In this document: positions 33,547 to 41,615 of the stretch, one piece after another
How the letters are laid out: every line of letters begins with the position of its first letter
Position numbering within the stretch: position 1 is the stretch's first letter
Assembly (NCBI RefSeq): GCF_042754225.1
Contig: NZ_JBHZAH010000021.1
Span: 1 to 56,870, forward strand
DNA from: Rhodococcus_G sp042754225
GTDB lineage: Bacteria > Actinomycetota > Actinomycetes > Mycobacteriales > Mycobacteriaceae
Direction of reading: 5' to 3'
Length of the DNA stretch: 56,870 bases
Made by a program: the position numbers and the translations under genes
Notes under the pieces: model-generated
Told to the model about the DNA's origin: nothing
Database searches by the model: none
The model's input: only the letters and a program-made list of their open reading frames with translations

Positions 33547-34764
33547 ATGACAAACGTGATGACCCGAACCGCGGAGCGCGCCCCGGCCGCCGACGCCGGG
33601 CTCAGCCGAGGGCTGCTGCTTCTCATGTCGGTCGCGACCGGACTCGTGGTGGCGGGCAACTACTTTGCGCAGCCGCTGCTGGACGTGATCCGCCGGGACC
33701 TCGACCTCAGCACGTCGACCGCGGCGATGGTCGTCACCGCCGCCCAAGCCGGCTACGCCGTGGGTCTGATCCTGCTGCTCCCGCTGGGGGATCTGCTCGA
33801 GCGCAGGCGCCTCACGGTGGCGCTGTTCGGGGCCACCGCCGCGTTCCTGCTGATGTCGGCGGCCGCGCCCAACGGCACCGTGCTGCTGGTGGGTACCGCT
33901 CTCGCGGCGCTGACCTCCGTGTCCGCGCAGGTGCTGGTGACCTTCGCGGTCGCCCTCGCCTCGCCCGAGCACCGCGGCCGGGTGGTCGGAACCGTGATGA
34001 GCGGGCTCCTCCTGGGAGGGCTACTGGCGCGGACGGTCTCGGGTGCGTTGTCAGAGTTCGGTGGCTGGCGAACGGCCTACTGGGTGAACGCGGTCCTGCT
34101 TGCCGCGGTCGCAGTGCTGCTGTGGCGGGTCCTGCCGCGGCTGCACACCCCCGCCGGAATGTCCTACCCCGCCTTGCTGCGGTCGACCGTCGTCCTGTTG
34201 CGAACCGAACCCGTGCTGCGTTGGCGCTCGGCCATCGCCGCGCTGTCGTTCGCCTCGTTCAACGTGTTCTGGACGTCGGTCACCTTCCTGCTCGTCGGCC
34301 CCCACTACCAGTGGTCGGAGGCGGTCATCGGGCTCTTCGGCCTCGTCGGTGTCGCCGGGACGATCGCCACCCCGGTGGCCGGCCGGCTCGCCGACCGCGG
34401 CTATGTGCACTGGGTAGCGGGAATCGGCACCGCACTGCTGGCGGTGTCCTGGTTGGCGATCGGCGCGGGCGGGACGTCACTGGGGTGGCTGCTCGCGGGT
34501 GCGATCGCGCTGACCGTCGCGCAGCAGTCCGTACTCAACAGCAACCAGAACGTCATCTACGCCCTCGCGCCGGAGATCCGCAATCGACTGAACTCCGCCT
34601 TCATGACGGCCTTCTTCGTCGGCGGGGTCGCCGGCTCTGCACTGACCGCCATGGCCTGGGTGCACGGCGGCTGGGCCGGAGTGAGCGCCGCCGGCGGAGC
34701 GCTGGCCCTCGCCACCTTCCTGGTGTGGCTCGCCGAACGCGTGAGCAGCGCTCGCACCGCCTGA
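33547..34764 (+). CDS. MFS efflux transporter (YnfM-like)
   Basis: A 405-aa 12-helix transporter: LSRGLLLLMSVATGLVVAGN, YFAQPLLDVIRRDLDLSTST, and the loop-2/3 motif LGDLLERRRL. FAQPLLDVI is characteristic of the YnfM/arabinose-efflux-like group, which exports small organic compounds. ATG 33547 is preferred; 33559 also possible. First gene of the operon ending at 36822, under the divergent LysR. Confidence 0.85.
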   Translation: MTNVMTRTAERAPAADAGLSRGLLLLMSVATGLVVAGNYFAQPLLDVIRRDLDLSTSTAAMVVTAAQAGYAVGLILLLPLGDLLERRRLTVALFGATAAFLLMSAAAPNGTVLLVGTALAALTSVSAQVLVTFAVALASPEHRGRVVGTVMSGLLLGGLLARTVSGALSEFGGWRTAYWVNAVLLAAVAVLLWRVLPRLHTPAGMSYPALLRSTVVLLRTEPVLRWRSAIAALSFASFNVFWTSVTFLLVGPHYQWSEAVIGLFGLVGVAGTIATPVAGRLADRGYVHWVAGIGTALLAVSWLAIGAGGTSLGWLLAGAIALTVAQQSVLNSNQNVIYALAPEIRNRLNSAFMTAFFVGGVAGSALTAMAWVHGGWAGVSAAGGALALATFLVWLAERVSSARTA

Positions 34765-34825
34765 CCCGCGCGACCCGATCGCGCGATACCACCGTACGAA
34801 CCAATCCGACAGGAGCGAAACAACC

Positions 34826-35464
34826 ATGCGCATCACAGTTTTCGGAGCAGCGGGACAGGTGGGCAGCCGTGCGGTGGCCGAGGCCCTGCACCGCGGTCAC
34901 GAGGTGACTGCCGTGCTGCGGAGCCCGTCCCGGACCCACGAGGTGCCGGCCGGGGCCGAGGTCCGCATCGGCGACGCGGGAAACATCGACGACGTCGTCG
35001 ACCTGAGTGTCGGCCAGGACCTCGTCATCAGCGCGACCCGGCCGGTGCCGGGCAGGGAAGACGATCTGGTCGCGACCACGCAGGTGCTGCTCGCGGGTCT
35101 GGCCCGCACCCGGGTGCGACTGCTCGTCGTCGGCGGCGCCGCGACCCTGACCGTGCCCGGCACGGCTGGTGTGACGGTGATGGACGAGCCCGACTTCCCC
35201 GCCGAACTTCGGGGCATCGCCCGGGCCTGCGCCGATCAGCTCGCGGTATGCCGCGCCGACACGGCCGCGGAATGGACCTACCTGAGCCCGCCCGCCCTGC
35301 TCGAGCCCGGCACGCGCACCGGCCGGTTCCGGCTCGGCGCGGACGATCTGCTGGTCGACGCCGACGGTGCCTCCGTCATCTCCGTCGAGGACCTCGCGGT
35401 CGCGCTGCTCGACGAGGCGGAGCGGCCGATGCATCACCGCGCCCGGTTCACCGCCGCCTACTGA
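34826..35464 (+). CDS. NAD(P)H-binding NmrA/atypical-SDR protein
   Basis: A 212-aa single-domain Rossmann protein with N-terminal MRITVFGAAGQVGSRAVAEAL (GxxGxxG of NmrA/azoreductase-like atypical SDRs). The classical YxxxK is not present. Members act as NAD(P)H sensors or reductases. Strong AGGAG site; 61 bp after the MFS gene and 30 bp before the MarR-like gene, in one operon. Confidence 0.85.
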   Translation: MRITVFGAAGQVGSRAVAEALHRGHEVTAVLRSPSRTHEVPAGAEVRIGDAGNIDDVVDLSVGQDLVISATRPVPGREDDLVATTQVLLAGLARTRVRLLVVGGAATLTVPGTAGVTVMDEPDFPAELRGIARACADQLAVCRADTAAEWTYLSPPALLEPGTRTGRFRLGADDLLVDADGASVISVEDLAVALLDEAERPMHHRARFTAAY

Positions 35465-35494
35465 TCCCCACGAACGCACCGAGAGGACCGCGAC

Positions 35495-35956
35495 ATGACG
35501 ATGACCGACTACCCCGACGACGTGATCGCCGCCCAGCCGATGGGCTACTGGACCGACCTGGCCGCCCGCACGATCATCGGTGCCCTGCGCGGACAGCTCG
35601 CGGTCGAACAGCTCACCCAGCCGCATTGGTGGACCCTCAACCACGTGAGCGGCTCCCCCGACACCTGGACCCGTACGACGCTGGCCGAACGTCTCACCGA
35701 ATTCGCCGATGCGGGAACCGATTTCGACGCCGTATTCGACGACCTTGTCGGCCGGGGATGGCTCCGCGTCGACCAGGACGCCGGCACCATGACCCTGACC
35801 GACGACGGTGAGGCCGGGAGGCAGCGCGCCCACGATCGGAACGCTCAGGCACACCGGCAGATGCGCGAGGAGGTGCCGACCGCCGACTATGTCGCGACCG
35901 TCAACGTCCTGCGGCGCATGGTCGCCAACCTGGACGGTCGCACCGACCTGCCCTGA
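35495..35956 (+). CDS. MarR-like winged-helix protein
   Basis: A 153-aa protein with a MarR-like order: N-terminal helix (YWTDLAARTIIGAL), HTH (TTLAERLTEFADAGTDFDAVFDDLVGRGWL), wing (DQDAGTMTLTDDGE) and a C-terminal dimerisation helix (YVATVNVLRRMVANL). It is embedded in the operon, so it may be a second local regulator responding to a transported compound. GAGAGGA lies before ATG 35495. Confidence 0.75.
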   Translation: MTMTDYPDDVIAAQPMGYWTDLAARTIIGALRGQLAVEQLTQPHWWTLNHVSGSPDTWTRTTLAERLTEFADAGTDFDAVFDDLVGRGWLRVDQDAGTMTLTDDGEAGRQRAHDRNAQAHRQMREEVPTADYVATVNVLRRMVANLDGRTDLP

Positions 35957-35962
35957 CCCTGA

Positions 35963-35997
35963 CTACCGACTACCGACTACCGACTACCGACTACCGA
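35963..35997. repeat. Five tandem copies of CTACCGA
   Basis: A perfect 7-bp repeat, five units, fills most of the 57-bp gap between the MarR-like and SnoaL genes and ends four bases before the GAGGAG ribosome site of the latter. Perfect short tandem repeats are prone to slippage; copy-number change would alter the spacer but not a reading frame. Confidence 0.9.
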
Positions 35998-36013
35998 CAC
36001 GAGGAGTACCGAC

Positions 36014-36415
36014 ATGAGCACCGATTCACCCGCACTCACCGCCATCCGCCGCGTCGTCGCCGACGCCGTGGAGTTCCAGAACGACGTGGAGCGATTCATC
36101 CCGCTGCACACCGCCGAGGTGAACATCGTCAACTTCGGCGGACGCCGGGTCTCGGGCCGGGGCGCGCTGGCCGGGGCCATGCAGCAGGCCCTGGCGACTC
36201 CCCTGTCCGAGGTGACCACCACGGTCGACATCGAGGACATCCGATTCCTCCGCAACGACGTGGCGATCGTGGCCTGCGTCAAGCACGTCTTCGACGGAAG
36301 GGATTCCGCCGCACCAGCTCTGCCCGCCACCTCCGGGCAACTCACCTACGTGATGGTCGAGGACGGCGACCGCTGGCTGATCGACTCCGCGCAGACCACG
36401 CCGATCACGGCCTGA
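36014..36415 (+). CDS. SnoaL-like (SgcJ/EcaC-type) protein
   Basis: A 133-aa NTF2-fold protein: IRRVVADAVEFQNDVERFIPLHTAEVNIVNFGGRRV (split over residues 11-46) and YVMVEDGDRWLIDSAQTTP at the end, the SgcJ/EcaC family pattern. Catalytic role uncertain; family members occur with polyketide and oxidoreductase genes. The gene has its own GAGGAG site after the 7-bp repeat tract. Confidence 0.8.
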   Translation: MSTDSPALTAIRRVVADAVEFQNDVERFIPLHTAEVNIVNFGGRRVSGRGALAGAMQQALATPLSEVTTTVDIEDIRFLRNDVAIVACVKHVFDGRDSAAPALPATSGQLTYVMVEDGDRWLIDSAQTTPITA

Positions 36416-36453
36416 CCTCGCCGCAGCCACCACCCTCGACAAGGAGAACCGCC

Positions 36454-36822
36454 ATGGGTACCGACACCGGCTTCTACTCGATCATCGACTACACCGTCGA
36501 CGGAACCCGAACCCAGACAGAACTCGTCGATGCCTTCGCCGAGCTCCAGATCCGTTGGGTGAGCTTCTATCCCGGTTTCGTCTCCGCCCGATTCCACGTG
36601 AGCACCGACGGAACCCGGGTGTACAACATCGTGCACTGGGCGAGTGAGACGGACTACCGCAACTTCGTCGCGACCTCCGACACCGAGGGCAGGATGTCGG
36701 CGATCCGGGCAGCCCTGGAGGGGATTACCGGCAAGGCCGAGCCCCGCATGAGCGGGATCCCCACCTACACGGTGGTGCGGGAGGTCGGGCCCGGTACCCG
36801 GGAGCCCGGCGAGGCATCCTGA
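36454..36822 (+). CDS. Antibiotic-biosynthesis-monooxygenase-like protein
   Basis: A 122-aa ABM-fold (dimeric ferredoxin-like) protein: FYSIIDYTVDG, SFYPGFVSARFHVSTDG, VYNIVHWASETDYRNFV. The SFYPGFVSA and W-x-S motifs are typical of this fold, seen in quinone-forming monooxygenases and haem-degrading proteins. AAGGAG precedes the ATG. Last gene of the LysR-flanked operon; its 3' end converges with the quinone-reductase gene 16 bp away. Confidence 0.8.
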   Translation: MGTDTGFYSIIDYTVDGTRTQTELVDAFAELQIRWVSFYPGFVSARFHVSTDGTRVYNIVHWASETDYRNFVATSDTEGRMSAIRAALEGITGKAEPRMSGIPTYTVVREVGPGTREPGEAS

Positions 36823-36838
36823 TCCCCGGAGCCGCCGC

Positions 36839-37846
36839 TCACAGAGTGACCACGACCTTTCCCAGCGCCGCGCCCGAGGCGTAGTGGCGATAGGCGTCGG
36901 GGGCGTCGTCGAAGGCGAACACGCGGTCGATGACCGGGCGGATCCGGTACGCCTCGACGACGCGGTTCATCGCGAGAAACTGCGCGCGACTGCCGACCGC
37001 GACGGCGCGCACCGTAGCACCGGAGGCGAACAACACCCGGGCGTCGAGGGGCGGCGGTGCATCCCCGGAAACGAAGCCAACGCAGGCGACGTGGCCGGCG
37101 ATCGCCACCGCCCTCAGCGACTGCTCCAGGAAACCGGTGACGTCGACGATGCGGTCGGCGCCTCGCCCGCCGGTCAGGTCCCGGACCTCGCTGGCCCAGT
37201 CGGGCGTGGCCCGGTAGTCGACGACCGCGTCGGCCCCGAACCCGACCAGGCGGGCGGCCTTGGCCGGGCCGCTGGTGGTGGCGATCACCCGGGCCCCGAG
37301 CGCCTTCGCGAACTGGAGCGCGAACAGCGACACCCCGCCCGATCCCTGCACGACCACGGTCTGCCCGGGCCGCAGGCCGATCCCGTCTCCGGTCAGGGCG
37401 TTCCACGCGGTGACCGCGACGCAGGGCAGCGTCGCCGCCTCCTCGAAGGACAGGTGATCGGGGACGGGCACGAACTCGTCCTCGCCGAGCACCACGAACT
37501 CGGTGAGCATGCCGTCCAGCGAGCCGCCCCGCTGGGGCAGGTGCTCGACGCCGAACGGCCCGTCCTGCCAGCTGGGGAACAGGGTGGCCGCCACGCGGTC
37601 GCCGACCCGCGCCGCGCGGACCCCCGGGCCGACCGCGACGATCTCGCCCGCCCCGTCCGAGACCGGCACCACGTCCGGCTTCACGGGCAGCACGTAGTCG
37701 CCGCGGAGCACCAGCAGCTCGCGGTAGCTGAGCGAGACGGCACGCACCGCGACCAGGACCTGTCCCGGGCCGGGAACCGGGACCTCGTGCGAGCGGATCG
37801 TCAGGCCGTCGATCCCGGCCCCCTCGTCGACGTGGTAGCTACGCAT
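36839..37846 (-). CDS. Zinc-independent MDR quinone oxidoreductase / alcohol dehydrogenase
   Basis: A 335-aa MDR protein lacking the catalytic Cys and the G-H-E-x-x-G zinc motif: the corresponding segments read VSLSYRELLVLRGDY and VPVSDGAGEIVAVG. The nucleotide motif is VVQGSGGVSLFALQ. It belongs to the quinone-reductase-like NAD(P)H group. ATG 37846 overlaps the upstream SnoaL gene by 8 bp, so it is translationally coupled; both are under the divergent TetR at 38343. Confidence 0.85.
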   Translation of the reverse strand: MRSYHVDEGAGIDGLTIRSHEVPVPGPGQVLVAVRAVSLSYRELLVLRGDYVLPVKPDVVPVSDGAGEIVAVGPGVRAARVGDRVAATLFPSWQDGPFGVEHLPQRGGSLDGMLTEFVVLGEDEFVPVPDHLSFEEAATLPCVAVTAWNALTGDGIGLRPGQTVVVQGSGGVSLFALQFAKALGARVIATTSGPAKAARLVGFGADAVVDYRATPDWASEVRDLTGGRGADRIVDVTGFLEQSLRAVAIAGHVACVGFVSGDAPPPLDARVLFASGATVRAVAVGSRAQFLAMNRVVEAYRIRPVIDRVFAFDDAPDAYRHYASGAALGKVVVTL

Positions 37847-38252
37847 CGGCGTTCTCCCGCCGGCTTCCCGCATCGGCGGCCAGCGGAACCTCGCCGGCGG
37901 TCTTGCTGTAGCCGAGGGCCTCGACGATCAGTCCGTCCCGGACCCGCATGAGGTTCACCCCTTCCACCCAGTCGGCGGGGCCGTCGCCGAAGCGGTACCG
38001 CCAGCGGATCGTCACCCGGTCCCCGGCGACCACCACCTCCTGGGGCCGGAACTGCGTGGCGCGGTCCGCGACGAGCGCGCCCCACCAGGCCAGGCAGGCC
38101 GCGCGGCCCTCGACGCGCTCTCCGGCCGGGGCGGGCTGGACCGACTCCATCACGCAGTCCTCGCCGATCAGATCGGTGAGGAGCCCGGGGTCGGAGTCGA
38201 TGAAGGCTCGGTTGAAGAGGTCGACGACATCGGTGGTGGTGCGGAGCGACAT
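37839..38252 (-). CDS. SnoaL-like protein
   Basis: A 137-aa NTF2-fold protein: DVVDLFNRAFIDSDPGLLTDLIG, ACLAWWGALVADRATQFRP, and VRDGLIVEALGYSKT, matching the SnoaL-like (DUF4440/NTF2) domain. ATG 38252 or an upstream GTG 38258. It heads a two-gene operon with the quinone reductase. Two 16-bp operators for the divergent TetR lie just upstream. Confidence 0.8.
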   Translation of the reverse strand: MSLRTTTDVVDLFNRAFIDSDPGLLTDLIGEDCVMESVQPAPAGERVEGRAACLAWWGALVADRATQFRPQEVVVAGDRVTIRWRYRFGDGPADWVEGVNLMRVRDGLIVEALGYSKTAGEVPLAADAGSRRENADA

Positions 38253-38273
38253 GATCACAATCCCATCAGTAGA

Positions 38274-38315
38274 TAGAACGTTCGGTCTAGGGGAATATAT
38301 AGAACGGTTGATCTA
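38274..38315. promoter_or_regulatory. Twin TetR operators TAGAACG-N-T-Y-G-R-TCTA
   Basis: TAGAACGTTCGGTCTA (38274-38289) and TAGAACGGTTGATCTA (38300-38315) differ at only three positions, are each near-palindromic at the ends (TAGA/TCTA) and are 26 bp apart. They occupy the 90-bp divergent gap between the SnoaL and tetR genes. Confidence 0.75.
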
Positions 38316-38342
38316 CTCGTCAACGCCTGGAAGGCTGGCCCC

Positions 38343-38936
38343 ATGAGCACCCGCACCACCTCCGGGCCACGAGAGCGGCTGCTGGACGCCGCCCAGGAGC
38401 TGACCTACAGCCAGGGCATGGGCGTCGGCGTCGACGCCCTCCTCAAGACGGCGAGCGTGGCGCGGCGGTCGCTGTACGAGCACTTCGGCGGGAAGGACGG
38501 GCTGATCGCGGCGGTGCTCGAGCGCAGCACCGCCGAGGACGAGGCCGACTACCGGCGCACGATGCAGGAAGCTGGCGACGACCCGCGCGCGCGCCTGACG
38601 GCCGTCCTCGACAGGCTCGCCGAGGTCATCGCCCAACCGGGCTTCCGAGGTTGCCGCTACCTTGCCGCCGACCTCGCGCTCGCCGACCCGAACCATCCCG
38701 CGCACGCCGTGACCCGCGACTACCGTCGCCGCGTGCACTCACTCCTCGAGGACGAGTTCGTCCAGCTCGGGCACCCGCGGCCCGCGCAGGCGGCCGATCA
38801 GTTTCTCCTGCTCATCGACGGCACACTGGCAGCAGGAGTCACCCGGCCCGACACCGATCCCGCGGCCGCCGCGCGCGAACTCGCCGGGCAGATCCTCGAC
38901 GCCGGAGGCCATCCCGACCGCGAGCACCACGAGTAG
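38343..38936 (+). CDS. TetR-family repressor
   Basis: A 197-aa protein: HTH LLDAAQELTYSQGMGVGVDA...SVARRSLYEHFGGKDGL (residues ~13-55), then a TetR_C effector domain with FRGCRYLAADLALADPNHP, close to the YxaF/LmrA type. It is divergent from the SnoaL/quinone-reductase pair and very probably represses it and itself through the two operators at 38274-38315. Quinone-like inducers are a reasonable guess from the target. Confidence 0.9.
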   Translation: MSTRTTSGPRERLLDAAQELTYSQGMGVGVDALLKTASVARRSLYEHFGGKDGLIAAVLERSTAEDEADYRRTMQEAGDDPRARLTAVLDRLAEVIAQPGFRGCRYLAADLALADPNHPAHAVTRDYRRRVHSLLEDEFVQLGHPRPAQAADQFLLLIDGTLAAGVTRPDTDPAAAARELAGQILDAGGHPDREHHE

Positions 38937-38968
38937 TCCGACGCGCACTCCGCCGGCGGACTACGGTT

Positions 38969-38989
38969 GTAATCATGTAATCGAGTAAT
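38969..38989. promoter_or_regulatory. Three GTAAT repeats at 8-bp pitch
   Basis: GTAATCAT, GTAATCGA and GTAATTCG follow each other directly and stop 19 bp before the globin ATG. Unusually AT-rich for this region. This may be a regulator site or the promoter core; no matching regulator is identified. Confidence 0.4.
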
Positions 38990-39008
38990 TCGTATGGGGA
39001 GGAGCGTC

Positions 39009-39464
39009 ATGACAACAAGCGGTAACTCCACCGAATCGCTGTTCGAACACGTCGGGGGCCGAGCAGGACTGCACCGACTCGTCGCGACCTGGTATCCGCG
39101 GGTCCTCGCCGATCCGCTCCTGCAACCCCTGTTCGGCGCGGGCAGCCCCAGCCACATCGACCACCTCACGGACTTCCTCGGCGAGGTGTTCGGCGGGCCG
39201 ACCGTCTACACCGACCAGCTGGGAGGGTTTCCGGCCCTGCTCGAGGCTCACCGAGGGAAGCGGATCAGCGAGGACCAGCGCCAACGATTCGTCGACCTGT
39301 TCCTCGCCGCGGCCGACGACGCCGGGCTGCCCACCGACGCCCGGTTTCGCACGGCACTGCTCGACTACCTTCGATTCGGCACCGAGGTGGCGGTGCAGAA
39401 CTCCCATGCCACCGACGACGTCGAACTGCACCCCTGCCAGGAGGTACCCCGCTGGAACTGGTGA
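39009..39464 (+). CDS. Truncated haemoglobin (2-on-2 globin)
   Basis: A 151-aa truncated globin: SLFEHVGGRAGLHRLVATWYPRVLADPLLQPLFG at residues 10-43 and the proximal haem ligand in LLEAHRGKRISEDQ. Length and the HRG motif fit group II/III. Such globins bind oxygen or NO in the cytosol and aid NO or peroxide handling. ATG 39009 has GAGGAG. It stands alone behind three GTAAT repeats. Confidence 0.85.
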   Translation: MTTSGNSTESLFEHVGGRAGLHRLVATWYPRVLADPLLQPLFGAGSPSHIDHLTDFLGEVFGGPTVYTDQLGGFPALLEAHRGKRISEDQRQRFVDLFLAAADDAGLPTDARFRTALLDYLRFGTEVAVQNSHATDDVELHPCQEVPRWNW

Positions 39465-39553
39465 GGACGCGGCGGCCGACGCGGCCGGCGATCCACTCGT
39501 TCGACGGGAGTTGGCGTGACGGGCACAGCCGCTCCCGAAGGGCCCGCAGTAAC

Positions 39554-39564
39554 TGGTCTTACCA
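39554..39564. promoter_or_regulatory. FadR-like operator
   Basis: TGGT-CTT-ACCA is a perfect FadR-type inverted repeat; the wider AACTGGTCTTACCACTT agrees with the classic AACTGGTC-N-GACCAGTT site in most positions. It lies 39 bp before the gntR ATG, as expected for autoregulation. Confidence 0.65.
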
Positions 39565-39602
39565 CTTGACCTCTTACCTTCCCCGGGCCTACGGTCGACA
39601 TC

Positions 39603-40334
39603 ATGATGTTCGAGCCGATCGCGCGTAAGTCCGCTTCCGGCGAGGTCTTCGACCAGATCAGCGCCAGAGTGCTGGGTGGGGAGCTGGCGTCCGGGGCGGA
39701 CCTGCCCAGCGAGCGGCGTCTGGCGGAGGCGTTCGGCGTTTCGAGACCTGCTGTGCGGGAAGCGATTCAGAAGCTCGCGCAGGCGGGGCTCGTCGAGGTT
39801 CGCCAGGGCGACGCGACGTCCGTGCGGGACTTCCGGCGCCAGGCGGGGCCGGAACTGCTCTCCCAACTCCTCGTGCGCGACGGACGACCCGACTGGACCG
39901 TCGCCCGGAGCGTCCTCGAGGCCCGCCGGCTCATCGGCGCCCAGGTCGCACGCCTCGCCGCCGCCCGGGCCACCGCGGAGACCACGCCCGTGCTGCTCAG
40001 CGCGGTCGACTCCCTCGCGGACGCCGCGGACCCGGTCGACATGCAGGTCGCGGCGCTCGCGTTCTGGGAACACGTGGTCGACACCGCGGACTCGATCGCG
40101 TTCCGGCTCGTCTTCAACAGCCTGCGCAATGCCTACGAACCGACGATGAAGGCGGTCGCCGCGGTGATGGTCGCCGAGGTCGGCAGCACCGACCGGTACC
40201 GCGAACTCGCGGACGCGATCACCTCCCACGACGAGGACGCCGCCGAAGGTGCCGCCGCCGCGCTCCTGGACCTCGGTTCGGCGGCCTTGAGCGCCGTCAT
40301 CGACCAACTGCAGCGTCAGGAGGACCCCGCATGA
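39603..40334 (+). CDS. FadR-like GntR-family regulator
   Basis: A 243-aa protein: wHTH (VFDQISARVLGGELASGADLP...RRLAEAFGVSRPAVREAIQKL, residues ~14-65) and a helical FadR/FCD-type C-terminal domain from ~85. Its stop overlaps the start of a fatty-acid-hydroxylase gene (ATGA), and its promoter has a FadR-type dyad. I infer acyl-CoA-responsive control of the lipid-modifying enzyme. Confidence 0.88.
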   Translation: MMFEPIARKSASGEVFDQISARVLGGELASGADLPSERRLAEAFGVSRPAVREAIQKLAQAGLVEVRQGDATSVRDFRRQAGPELLSQLLVRDGRPDWTVARSVLEARRLIGAQVARLAAARATAETTPVLLSAVDSLADAADPVDMQVAALAFWEHVVDTADSIAFRLVFNSLRNAYEPTMKAVAAVMVAEVGSTDRYRELADAITSHDEDAAEGAAAALLDLGSAALSAVIDQLQRQEDPA

Positions 40335-41017
40335 CCACCAGATCCGGCGCGCAGCATCCCCGCCGCAAGACGATCGACCTGCGCGACGCGGCGGCCGAGT
40401 TCGTGCGCCACCCCTCGCCGTGGATGATCGGCGGTGCACTCGTGGCGTCGACCCTCGCGAGGACCGTCGTCGGCGACTGGCAGCCGACCGACCTCGTGGT
40501 GCCACTGGTGGCGCTCGCCGTGTTCCCATTCGTCGAGTGGGTGATTCACGTCTGTGTCCTGCACTGGCGGCCCCGGCGAGTACTCGGCGTCACCGCCGAC
40601 TCGCTGCTCGCACGCAAACACCGTGAGCACCATGCCGATCCGCGCGACGTGCCGCTGATCTTCATTCCGTGGCAGACGCTGACGTGGCTGCTTCCCGTCC
40701 TGATCCTCGCCGGCCTGCTCGCCTTCCCACGGCTGGGCCTGGGGCTGACATTCCTCATGACGGTGAGCGCCTTCGGCCTCGTCTACGAGTGGACGCACTA
40801 CCTCATCCACACCGACTACCGACCACGATCCCGCTTCTACCGCGCGGTGTGGCGAAACCACCGGCATCACCACTTCAAGAACGAGCACTACTGGTTCACC
40901 GTCACCACCTCGGGCACCGCCGATCGGATGCTGGGCACCGACCCGGACCCCGACTCGGTCGCGACCTCGCCCACGGCCAGGAACCTGCACGCGGCAGGCC
41001 CGGCACAGCGGTCGTGA
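40331..41017 (+). CDS. Fatty acid hydroxylase / sterol desaturase family protein
   Basis: A 228-aa membrane protein with the family's His boxes: HVCVLH, HREHH, HYLIH and HRHHHFKNEH, which bind a di-iron centre. About four hydrophobic helices. Members hydroxylate fatty acyl chains, carotenoids or sterols in the membrane. Coupled by a 4-bp overlap to the FadR-like regulator, which supports a fatty-acyl substrate. Confidence 0.88.
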   Translation: MTTRSGAQHPRRKTIDLRDAAAEFVRHPSPWMIGGALVASTLARTVVGDWQPTDLVVPLVALAVFPFVEWVIHVCVLHWRPRRVLGVTADSLLARKHREHHADPRDVPLIFIPWQTLTWLLPVLILAGLLAFPRLGLGLTFLMTVSAFGLVYEWTHYLIHTDYRPRSRFYRAVWRNHRHHHFKNEHYWFTVTTSGTADRMLGTDPDPDSVATSPTARNLHAAGPAQRS

Positions 41018-41143
41018 CGCGCGGCCACCGGAGCGACCGCGTGTTCCGCTGAGCGGATCTCACGATGGACGCGTGTCCTCCGCACTGGCACAGTGACGTG
41101 GCCCGACAACCCCAGGTTGCCCACCAGAAACGAGAGGACCGCC

Positions 41144-41557
41144 GTGACCGTGGGTCCCCGCGACGACATCGACGAGATCCGGACCTCCGGCCAGGGGCAC
41201 TCGTCCCCCGGATGGCACTACCTCGGTCCGGCCGAGAACTTCCGCGACGGCAAGCCGCACGCGATCGAGGCGTTCGGCACCAAGCTCGTGGCGTTCGCGG
41301 TGCGCAACGGCGAAGTCAAGATCCTCGACGCCTACTGTCCGCACATGCGCGGCGACCTCAGCTACGGTGCCGTGGTCGGTGACACCATCGACTGCCCGAT
41401 CCACCGCTGGCGCTGGGACGGAAACGGCAGAAGCGCCGGCGGATCTCCCCGCCCGACACCCACCCGCGCATGGACCACTCACGAGCAGGACGCGGCGCTG
41501 TACGTGTGGCACGACCCGGAGGGCAATCCGCCCCCTGCCGACGTCGGCCCGATCTGA
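41144..41557 (+). pseudogene. Truncated KshA-like Rieske protein (N-terminal domain only)
   Basis: A 137-aa frame matching the first ~150 of ~380 residues of KshA, the oxygenase of 3-ketosteroid 9-alpha-hydroxylase: GWHYLGPAENFRDGKPHAIE, AFGTKLVAF, YVWHDPEGNPP. Both Rieske ligand pairs remain (CPH in AYCPHMRGDL; CPIH in DCPIHRWRW), so it could bind a 2Fe-2S cluster. A short deletion replaces the KLVPYAKRTP-type loop, and the stop comes at the point where the catalytic iron domain should start. GTG 41144 has GAGAGGA. Either a decayed gene or a free-standing Rieske protein. Confidence 0.6.
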
Positions 41558-41615
41558 ACCGGCGCACCCAGAATCCACCCTTCTGCCGCGGCCGTTCCGG
41601 GTGTGGAATGAAGTG

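Noticed and set aside
38274..38315. Reading the twin sites as KstR (cholesterol regulator) operators
   Set aside because: The AACnnGTT spacing is not met in either site, and an adjacent TetR explains them better.
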